From Desulfobacterales bacterium HSG17 (GTDB lineage: Bacteria > Desulfobacterota > Desulfobacteria > Desulfobacterales > Desulfococcaceae): a DNA stretch of 13,156 nt. The stretch lies in the NCBI GenBank assembly GCA_030377945.1, contig JAUCGD010000080.1, positions 1 through 13,156 of the forward strand, given 5' to 3'. Positions 8,494-13,156 of this stretch are shown here, piece by piece; positions within the stretch are counted from its first letter, which is position 1; each line of letters opens with the position of its first letter. Position numbers and translations under genes: made by a program. Under the pieces are notes generated by a model, which was given only the letters and a program-made list of their open reading frames with translations, was not told where the DNA came from and ran no database searches.

Positions 8494-8698
8494 TCACTCG
8501 ACTATCAAGTTTTTAATACAAGAAGATGGCATGGTATTTGCCTATATCTATTTATTTTTTTTTACTTCAATCCCGCCAAATTACTTGATCTGTACTAACA
8601 CAATTGTCTATAAAGCGCATTATCTTGTTATCTGCACCTATAATGCTGAAGCAATATTTATGCCACAGATACTCATTAAAAACTTGATAGTCGAGTCA
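8494..8698. mobile_element. MITE-like element with 24-bp terminal inverted repeats
   Basis: The sequence at 8496-8517 (ACTCGACTATCAAG...) recurs as its exact reverse complement at 8675-8696, a perfect 22-bp inverted repeat. Adding two outer bases per side (one mismatch) places a TA dinucleotide directly outside both ends (8492-8493 and 8699-8700). A 205-bp non-coding element with such ends and a TA duplication resembles a MITE mobilised by an IS630/Tc1-mariner transposase. No transposase is encoded inside. The element name is unknown. Confidence 0.65.
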
Positions 8699-8780
8699 TA
8701 GGGTGTGTTAATCACGGCAGAACATGATAAGATACCGAAAACATAAAAGGTGCGTTACGGCTATCGCCTAACGCACCCTA
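8699..8780. repeat. GGTGCGTTA-type extragenic palindrome
   Basis: GGTGCGTTA (8749-8757) and TAACGCACC (8769-8777) form a nine-pair stem with a GGC/GCC inner stem and a TATC loop. An outer copy TAGGGTGTGTTA at 8699-8710 also pairs with TAACGCACCCTA (8769-8780) at 11 of 12 positions. Palindromes of this TAGGGTGCGTTA type are scattered between genes in many bacteria and behave as REP-like or MITE-like repeats. Confidence 0.6.
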
Positions 8781-8810
8781 CAATTTTGTAATTAGGTAAT
8801 TTGTTTGTTA

Positions 8811-8990
8811 GGAATTCCGGCCTTAGTCATCATTTGGTCCAGCAAGCACGGGAATAAATTCCCGCGCTACTTTCTGTCGTCCCTACGGGACTTAACTAGC
8901 TGATATAAAATATTTAAAGTCCCAGAGGGACGACAGGAAATAGCCCGGCAGTTTACTGCCGGGTCAAACGATGATCGTGGCCGGAATTCC
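8811..8990. repeat. 180-bp multi-stem inverted-repeat element
   Basis: The ends GGAATTCCGGCC (8811-8822) and GGCCGGAATTCC (8979-8990) are perfect reverse complements, and imperfect pairing continues inward (TCATCATTTGG against CCAAACGATGA-like sequence). Inside are three more stems: CGGGAA/TTCCCG (8849-8864), a long middle stem of TGTCGTCCCT against AGGGACGACA (8871-8940), each arm itself containing GTCCC-n3-GGGAC, and CCCGGCAG/CTGCCGGG (8944-8962). The whole can fold as a branched cruciform or RNA. It is non-coding and best read as a mobile or REP-like intergenic element. Confidence 0.65.
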
Positions 8991-8993
8991 CTT

Positions 8994-9093
8994 AGCGTTC
9001 GGCAAAAAATAATTTGGCATTTATATTCATTTGATGCCTTGAATTGACAGCATTTACGGCATTAAAAAAGGAAGTTATTTTTTACCGAACGCT
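8994..9093. repeat. 100-bp inverted-repeat element
   Basis: AGCGTTCGGCAAAAAATAA (8994-9012) pairs with 9075-9093 at 18 of 19 positions. The 62-bp core has GGCAT/ATGCC pairing and no reading frame. It abuts the 180-bp element, with only three bases between them. Likely another small non-autonomous repeat; no target duplication is evident. Confidence 0.55.
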
Positions 9094-9116
9094 TATCAAC
9101 ATAATCCCTCTCTCAA

Positions 9117-9139
9117 GGGCAGGCACGGGGGCACTGCCC
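9117..9139. repeat. GC-rich palindrome downstream of the MttB fragment
   Basis: GGGCAG (9117-9122) and CTGCCC (9134-9139) form a stem around GCACGGGGGCA, within a GC-rich motif that reads GTAGGGGCAGTGCCCCCGTG on the minus strand. It lies 20 bp after the stop of the methyltransferase fragment. There is no T-tract on either strand, so it is not a typical intrinsic terminator. It resembles the GC-rich palindromes dispersed in many environmental genomes. Confidence 0.4.
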
Positions 9140-9158
9140 CTACATGAGATGTAACGGT

Positions 9159-10070
9159 TTACGCTGCTTTTGGTTGAAAAAATCCGGCTTTTTCCTGTTC
9201 TGCTTCTTCCACACGGTTTTCCCAATCCATAAATGATTTAACATTTTGCAGGGTATGATCCGTTGATCTGGGATTTCCCTTTTCTGCCATATCTCTTATG
9301 GCTTCAAATGCCTGGAGATCTGCCGGAAGTTCAATTGGAAGAATGCCGGTTTCAGGGTGTTGATTTCTGGCAAATTCTTTTCTTGCACTTGCTTCTCTTT
9401 CGCAGTCTTCGTTGAATTTCTCAAGGCTGAAAAAGTTGAGGCTGCCCATTGCTCCCAGGGCATGGCGCACTATATGGGTTCCATACTGGCGCATCATATT
9501 TCTGCTGGCTTCAGATTCTTCCACTGCCTTTTCAAAATCATCTGTCTGGCTGGTGCTTCCACCTGATTGTGCTGAAGGAAATTTTGTTATCCACTGGTTC
9601 AGGCGAGCCATTGCCGTGTTGGTCAGAGGTTGTGAAAGAGATGTATATGACAGATCGCCTCCGCTTTCGGTTACTCCGGGAATTCCTCCGTGTACACAGG
9701 TGGTCCCCGGATTTATGGTCTGAGCCAGAACCATCATAAACATTTCCTGTGCATGAATCAGGGTCAGCAGGGATTCAGGGCTGTGTGGTGCTGAAAATCC
9801 TGCAATGGACAAATCCAGAAGTAAAAGGTTGTTTCCTGCTTCTGCACTGCGGATAAATGAATTCACCATAGTATTCATTGGGCTGAGGGAGGATATCAGG
9901 GTTGTACCGTCCAGCCAGTCTCCTCTTCCCCTGAATGACCTTATCTCTTCATCTTTCATATTCTTGGTTGAGATCATTTTTAAACCGGAAAAACCGTGAT
10001 CCATTATCCGGGCGCATTCAAAATCTGAAGTGCTTTTGTCAGTCTGAACAGGAACACTGAATATATCCAC
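9159..10070 (-). CDS. MttB-family corrinoid methyltransferase, C-terminal remnant
   Basis: 303 residues from a GTG at 10070 without a good ribosome site. The sequence follows the trimethylamine methyltransferase family (COG5598-like): TDK at 10-12, SPMNTM (63-68), a helix leading to MVLAQTINPGTTCVHGG (113-129), GGSTSQTDD (170-178), GTHIVRHALGAMGSL (197-211) and the C-terminal HTLQNVKSFMDW (272-283). The family is normally about 470-500 residues, so about the first 170 residues are missing. The matching frame runs back only to a TAA at 10092-10094, where a BCCT transporter fragment ends. No in-frame amber codon is present, so it is of the non-pyrrolysine type (glycine betaine or similar substrate in known relatives). 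With the barrel incomplete it is probably inactive. It overlaps the chimeric gene upstream by 67 bp. Confidence 0.75.
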   Translation of the reverse strand: MDIFSVPVQTDKSTSDFECARIMDHGFSGLKMISTKNMKDEEIRSFRGRGDWLDGTTLISSLSPMNTMVNSFIRSAEAGNNLLLLDLSIAGFSAPHSPESLLTLIHAQEMFMMVLAQTINPGTTCVHGGIPGVTESGGDLSYTSLSQPLTNTAMARLNQWITKFPSAQSGGSTSQTDDFEKAVEESEASRNMMRQYGTHIVRHALGAMGSLNFFSLEKFNEDCEREASARKEFARNQHPETGILPIELPADLQAFEAIRDMAEKGNPRSTDHTLQNVKSFMDWENRVEEAEQEKAGFFQPKAA

Positions 10071-10852
10071 AATATCAGACTGCTCTCCAACTTATATGAG
10101 AAAAGAGGAGGAGCGATCATAACAACCAGGATAAATTCGCGATTTGTTCTGCCGCGAGAAATTTTGGCAATAAATGCACCGACAAAAGGTGCCCATGCAA
10201 CCCACCATGCCCAGTAAAATACAGTCCAGCTTTTGGTCCATCCGGGATTGTCAAAAAGTTCCAGGCTTGTTGATGTTAGCTCCATTATAAAATGAATACC
10301 TAATGATAATATCCCGGAGATAAGACAGAATGCACCAACAGCAGCAGTTGAAAAGGGCGGTACCTTTTTTGTAAAAAGTGAATAGCATGACCAGGTGAGA
10401 GCAGCCCCTGCTGCAAACAAATATCCGGGCAGGTTTGCCATATCCAGGTTAAGATGTCCACCTGTTACAATAAGCCCTGCTCCAATCAAGCCTGCAAGAG
10501 CGCTAATAAGATGATAAGATCGCAGTTTGTATCCGCTCAAGATAACAGGCGATAATACCACTATAAGCAGGGGCCAGAGGTAGTTAATCAGGCTGGCTTC
10601 AATGGCCGGAGCATTTTGAAGAGCGAAAAAATAGAGAAAGTTATAACCAAAGATTCCGCAGACACCCATAGCAAGGGTTTTAAGCGGAACTTTCCAGAGC
10701 TTAAACCGTATTGCCCCTACAAGACCGCTGATACTCAGGGCTATACCTGCAAGCAGAAACGGAGGCACATTGTTTAAGCTGGCTCCAAGATAGGCCAGAA
10801 AACTCCAGAGGCCAATGGTGATTAATGCAAGAATGGTTGCAATAGAAGACAT
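10004..10852 (-). CDS. EamA/DMT exporter fused in frame to a BCCT fragment (chimeric, likely non-functional)
   Basis: 282 residues. Residues 1-193 are an EamA-type drug/metabolite transporter: six to seven hydrophobic helices, first repeat complete (motif NAPAIEASLINYLWPLLIV at 80-98), second repeat cut after about two helices. Intact members have about 290-300 residues and ten helices. From about residue 195 the protein changes to BCCT transporter sequence (WTVFYWAWWVAWAPFVGAF, ISRGRT), which stops near residue 252. The remaining 30 residues read the methyltransferase DNA in the wrong frame. This is a deletion scar, so transport is unlikely. The start ATG has AAGGAA about ten bases upstream. 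The gene is divergent from the sigma-54 activator and lies downstream of a -24/-12 promoter. Confidence 0.78.
   Translation of the reverse strand: MSSIATILALITIGLWSFLAYLGASLNNVPPFLLAGIALSISGLVGAIRFKLWKVPLKTLAMGVCGIFGYNFLYFFALQNAPAIEASLINYLWPLLIVVLSPVILSGYKLRSYHLISALAGLIGAGLIVTGGHLNLDMANLPGYLFAAGAALTWSCYSLFTKKVPPFSTAAVGAFCLISGILSLGIHFIMELTSTSLELFDNPGWTKSWTVFYWAWWVAWAPFVGAFIAKISRGRTNREFILVVMIAPPLFSYKLESSLILWIYSVFLFRLTKALQILNAPG
10097..10270 (-). other. Internal fragment of a BCCT transporter gene
   Basis: About 55-60 codons within the chimeric frame encode the family signature of betaine/carnitine/choline transporters: W-T-x-F-Y-W-A-W-W-x-x-W-x-P-F-V-G-x-F-I-A followed by ISRGRTNREF. Full-length BCCT proteins have about 500 residues, so some nine tenths are gone. 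Its neighbours on both sides belong to other families (EamA before, MttB after). Boundaries are approximate, about 10 bp on the MttB side and about 20 bp on the EamA side. Confidence 0.72.
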
Positions 10853-10881
10853 GATAAGAATTCCTTTTTTAGTCAGTGGAT

Positions 10882-10923
10882 CAGTTAACAGTGAGCAGTT
10901 AACAATGATCAGTTAACAGTTAT
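10882..10923. repeat. Three 14-bp direct repeats (CAGTTAACA core)
   Basis: CAGTTAACA occurs at 10882, 10896 and 10910, spaced exactly 14 bp, with variable five-base tails. GTTAAC is itself palindromic. The repeats lie between the -24/-12 promoter and the start of the chimeric EamA gene, in the predicted 5' leader. They may bind a regulator on one face of the helix every 1.3 turns, or be simple-sequence expansion. Confidence 0.5.
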
Positions 10924-11004
10924 TGGCGATTTTTTAAGGTTTGTTGCAGTCTGTTGTTCATTGCCCGCCTATTTAAAGGCGATTTATCGTTTGAATGTTA
11001 TTAA

Positions 11005-11020
11005 AGCAGGTTATATGCCA
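11005..11020 (-). promoter_or_regulatory. Sigma-54 (-24/-12) promoter candidate
   Basis: The minus strand reads TGGCATATAACCTGCT. It has GG and GC with exactly ten bases between them, as in the consensus TGGCAC-N5-TTGC(A/T); the main deviations are at the less conserved middle positions. It points toward the EamA-BCCT-MttB remnant, with transcription expected to start near 10993, about 140 nt before the gene. A divergent sigma-54 activator gene next door makes this the natural target. Confidence 0.6.
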
Positions 11021-11097
11021 GAAATTATAAGGGAGAAAGAAAATATAGGTTTTTATTGTAACATACTTTAATTATTGGCTAAAAAAATTACAGTCAG

Positions 11098-11119
11098 TTA
11101 ATGAATTCTCATTCATTAA
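11098..11119. promoter_or_regulatory. Dyad, candidate activator site
   Basis: TTAATGAAT and ATTCATTAA are perfect 9-bp inverted repeats separated by TCTC. The centre is about 95 bp upstream of the -24/-12 promoter, a normal position for a sigma-54 activator's upstream site. It is also about 80 bp before the presumed ATG/TTG region of the activator gene, so it could serve autoregulation. Binding by the neighbouring activator is inferred. Confidence 0.45.
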
Positions 11120-11136
11120 TGAAGATCAAATAATAA

Positions 11137-11203
11137 TAGAAAATATTTTTTCTATTTTATACTGGTAAAAAGAAAAATATTTTTCTATTATGAAAATATT
11201 TTT
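11137..11203. promoter_or_regulatory. Three AT-rich palindromic repeats before the activator gene
   Basis: The motif GAAAATATTTTT occurs at 11139-11150, as an expanded perfect 16-bp palindrome AGAAAAATATTTTTCT at 11171-11186, and again at 11192-11203. The first two copies are also inverted repeats of each other. They lie in the 5' leader of the sigma-54 activator gene if translation starts at the TTG at 11232. They may be operators, curved DNA or an RNA hairpin; low complexity weakens the case. Confidence 0.4.
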
Positions 11204-11231
11204 GACAAATTCCAAAAAAAGGAGACTTGTC

Positions 11232-12791
11232 TTGAAAAACCGACTTATAAATAATCTGGAATTATCCCAGGTTGATTTTTTATCCATACTTTCCGAGTTT
11301 GATGACGGGATTATCATTGCAGATAAATCCGGGATTATAGTGTTTTACAATAAACAGCAGGCAAAAATGGACAGGCTTGATCCTGAAAAAGTCATTGCCC
11401 GGAAGGTGACAGATGTATATAACCTGGATGAAGATACAAGCAAGATAATGCAGTGCTTAAAAAGCAGGGAGCCGATTATCGGCCATCTGTTTTTCTATCG
11501 AACAACCCAGGGCAGGCTTGTGAACACAATCCACAGTGTTTTCCCGCTGTTCAAAGCTGAAAAGCTTATAGGTGCAATATGTGTTGTCAAAGATTACAAT
11601 ATTCTTGATAAAACCATAGCCTCATCCTCAACATTAATGAACCATGATAAACCTGACCTTGGCAATGGTACAAGATTTACTTTTGCAGATATGGTAAGCG
11701 CAAATTCCAAATTTCTTAACTGCATTAAAACCGCCAGACTTGCAGCAAGCTCCCCTTCTCCTGTCATGCTTTTTGGTGAAACAGGAACAGGTAAAGAGAT
11801 ATTTGCCCAGTCCATTCATAATTACAGTTCAAGGAAACAGCGGCGGTTTATGGCAATAAACTGTGCTGCAATTCCTGAAAATCTTCTGGAAGGCATCTTG
11901 TTTGGTACTGCAAAAGGTGCATTTACAAGTGCCCTTGACAAACCCGGACTTTTTGAACAGGCTAACGGCGGAACCCTGTTTCTGGATGAAATTGATTCCA
12001 TGCCCATCAACCTTCAGTCCAAACTGCTCAGGGTATTGCAGGAAAAAAGAGTCCGCAGGGTCGGCTCATTAGATGAAATCAGGATAAATATTAAGATAAT
12101 CAGCACCATTAACAGGGAACCCCGTCAGGCCATAGCTGACAATATTCTGCGTATTGACCTTTTTTACCGCATTGGAGTTGTCTTTATCCATATCCCCCCT
12201 CTTTTTGAACGGCCTGACGATATTGAAGTTCTTACAAGTCATTTTATAAAAAAACTCAATTTTATTCTGGAGAAAAAAGTAGAGGATATTTCAGAAGATG
12301 TTAAAAAATTATTCATGGATTATCACTGGCCCGGAAATGTCAGGGAACTGGAGCATATTATAGAAGGTGCAATGAATATGATCGGGGATGAAAAGATCAT
12401 ACATAATAATCATCTTCCCAGCTATTTTTCAAATATAACGGATATTCAAGAAAAACAGAACCTGAAACCTGAAAAAATTCCTGATATTATAACGCCTGAT
12501 AATATTACACCTGATAATAATACACCCGATAATATTACACCTGATAATAATACACCTGGCATTATACCAAAGGATATTCCAATAAAAGATAGTCCGGCAG
12601 AAAAGAAACCTGATTTTACCTTGATTTCCCGGACTGAAGAAATGGCAGAACATGAAAAAATTATCATCGCAGACATGCTCAAAGAATACAGGGGTAATGT
12701 ATCACGATCTGCTCAAAAACTGGGAATATCCAGGCAGCTGCTCCATTATAAAATGAAAAAATATGGATTGAACAGGAAGGATTATTTGTAA
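11232..12791 (+). CDS. Sigma-54 activator: PAS, AAA+ and Fis-type HTH (RocR-like)
   Basis: 519 residues from a TTG at 11232, chosen because AGGAG lies seven bases upstream; an ATG at 11190 would add 14 residues but has no ribosome site and falls in repeats. A PAS domain (about 14-125) senses an unknown signal. The AAA+ domain (about 150-395) has Walker A GETGTGKE (182-189), Walker B GTLFLDEID (247-255) and the arginine-finger region LFYRIG (near 313). The sigma-54 contact loop reads GAFTSA (229-234) instead of GAFTGA. A linker with TPDN repeats (421-442) precedes a Fis-type helix-turn-helix (about 473-515, GNVSRSAQKLGISRQLLHYKMKK). Such proteins drive -24/-12 promoters, and one lies divergently. 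Arrangement and sequence style (LLEGILFGTAKGAFT, LFEQANGGTLFLDE) resemble RocR-type activators of catabolic genes. Confidence 0.92.
   Translation: MKNRLINNLELSQVDFLSILSEFDDGIIIADKSGIIVFYNKQQAKMDRLDPEKVIARKVTDVYNLDEDTSKIMQCLKSREPIIGHLFFYRTTQGRLVNTIHSVFPLFKAEKLIGAICVVKDYNILDKTIASSSTLMNHDKPDLGNGTRFTFADMVSANSKFLNCIKTARLAASSPSPVMLFGETGTGKEIFAQSIHNYSSRKQRRFMAINCAAIPENLLEGILFGTAKGAFTSALDKPGLFEQANGGTLFLDEIDSMPINLQSKLLRVLQEKRVRRVGSLDEIRINIKIISTINREPRQAIADNILRIDLFYRIGVVFIHIPPLFERPDDIEVLTSHFIKKLNFILEKKVEDISEDVKKLFMDYHWPGNVRELEHIIEGAMNMIGDEKIIHNNHLPSYFSNITDIQEKQNLKPEKIPDIITPDNITPDNNTPDNITPDNNTPGIIPKDIPIKDSPAEKKPDFTLISRTEEMAEHEKIIIADMLKEYRGNVSRSAQKLGISRQLLHYKMKKYGLNRKDYL
12492..12557 (+). repeat. 15-bp tandem repeats encoding a TPDN(I/N) linker
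   Basis: Units starting at 12492, 12507, 12522 and 12537 follow the pattern ACACCTGATAATATT / ACACCTGATAATAAT, with a partial fifth unit at 12552. Two variants alternate, giving a 30-bp higher-order period. In protein this is a flexible Thr-Pro-Asp-Asn linker between the AAA+ and HTH domains. The unit is a multiple of three, so copy number may vary without breaking the frame. Confidence 0.75.
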
Positions 12792-12820
12792 TAATAGCGT
12801 TTTTAAAAAAAGGAATGCTG

Positions 12821-13118
12821 ATGAAAATTACATATGATTATCACAAATCACACAATATAGAGAAAAAAATAAAAAGATAATTGGAATATGTTTTTTAGAT
12901 ACATTAGATATTTTTAAAAACAGAAGTCATAAGATTCATGAATTAAAAGATTTTTTACATGATCGTAATGCAAAGTTAGTAACTATTCTTGGTCGAGGTG
13001 GAATTGGTAAAACTGCTATGCTTTCTAAAGTTTGCCAAGAAATGTCAAACTAAAACATAAAGGCAAGCATATCATTGTATACTTTGATCCAGAATGGATT
13101 GATATATGGCCTGCCTGA
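12821..13118 (+). pseudogene. Remnant of a P-loop (STAND-like) NTPase gene
   Basis: An ATG at 12821 with AAAGGA upstream opens a 19-codon frame ending at 12880. Read one base back after the A7 run at 12863-12869, the sequence continues as FLDTLDIFKNRSHKIHELKD, then LVTILGRGGIGKTAML with a clear Walker A (GRGGIGKT, 12991-13014), and stops at 13051. A second shift in the same direction gives KHKGKHIIVYFDPEWIDIWPA and a stop at 13116. The order (conserved acidic helix, P-loop, then an IIVYFD strand) resembles the NACHT/NB-ARC region of STAND proteins. Two apparent one-base losses and missing downstream parts mark it as dead. It begins 30 bp after the activator gene. The remaining 38 bp to the window end show nothing. 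Confidence 0.6.
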
Positions 13119-13156
13119 TTTTTCTAACCCACCTGCGATAAATCAGTGAAAAAAGG

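Larger units (their letters stand above)
7984..9158. other. Gene-poor region with operon leader and repeat cluster
   Basis: This 1.2-kb stretch has no convincing intact gene. From left to right it contains the leader of the efflux operon, a broken small reading frame, an AT-rich segment with a 9-bp tandem pair (GCGATATTT at 8404-8421), a MITE-like element and a series of palindromic elements up to the end of the MttB fragment. A reading frame of 81 codons at 8456-8701 on the plus strand runs through the MITE-like element, has no ribosome site and is not credible as a gene. Confidence 0.7.

Noticed and set aside
8456..8701. 81-codon open frame on the plus strand
   Set aside because: It has no ribosome site, crosses the whole MITE-like element including both inverted repeats, and its composition simply follows the AT-rich DNA.
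8749..9093. CRISPR array
   Set aside because: The repeats are palindromes of different sequence and length without regularly spaced identical units.
9117..9139. Rho-independent terminator after the MttB fragment
   Set aside because: The stem is GC-rich, but no T-tract follows on the minus strand.
9357..9739. Three overlapping plus-strand frames opposite the MttB fragment
   Set aside because: The minus-strand frame matches the MttB family along its whole length; the plus frames show no family features.
12429..12682. Two overlapping frames opposite the activator linker
   Set aside because: They are the complement of the 15-bp tandem repeats, which keeps antisense frames open; the plus-strand frame has clear domains.
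12860..12880. Programmed -1 frameshift at the A7 run of the NTPase fragment
   Set aside because: The codon arrangement does not give a proper X-XXY-YYZ heptamer, and a second frame break downstream indicates plain decay.

Overview
The window looks like a piece of a large, moderately AT-rich, repeat-laden genome of a sulfate-reducing bacterium of the Desulfobacteraceae/Desulfonema kind. This is an inference from gene content: a dockerin protein, receiver-type signalling proteins, an HAE1-type RND pump, an MttB-family methyltransferase next to a BCCT transporter remnant, a RocR-like sigma-54 activator, a HEPN gene, and many intergenic palindromes. No marker gene proves the assignment.

Bases 1-959 hold a secreted protein with a cohesin-like region and two dockerin domains. 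Its 3' end overlaps, tail to tail, a long minus-strand array (943-7983). In transcription order the array encodes an RND membrane-fusion protein, a HEPN protein, a small unknown protein that overlaps it, an HAE1-type RND pump, a receiver-histidine kinase and a receiver-GGDEF diguanylate cyclase. Gaps are short (23 and 28 nt), overlapping, or 70 nt at most, so this reads as one operon: an efflux pump bracketing a toxin-antitoxin-like pair and followed by a two-protein signalling module with twin receiver domains. No outer-membrane channel gene is present.

Bases 7984-9158 contain no convincing intact gene. They hold the leader of the efflux operon (hairpin just before the ribosome binding site), a decayed or frameshifted small reading frame, and a cluster of palindromic elements: a 205-bp MITE-like element with 24-bp terminal inverted repeats flanked by TA, a GGTGCGTTA-type palindrome, a 180-bp multi-stem inverted repeat and a 100-bp inverted repeat.

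Bases 9159-10852 are a genome scar. An EamA/DMT exporter gene loses its second half and runs in frame into about 55 residues of a BCCT (betaine/carnitine/choline) transporter, which then gives way within a few bases to the C-terminal two thirds of an MttB-like corrinoid methyltransferase. Divergent from it is a PAS-AAA+-Fis sigma-54 activator (11232-12791). The space between them has a well-formed -24/-12 promoter pointing into the scarred genes and dyad elements placed where activator sites would be expected. The simplest reading is a former methylamine/betaine uptake and demethylation locus whose regulator and promoter survive while the structural genes have collapsed. The window ends with a broken fragment of a P-loop (STAND-like) NTPase.
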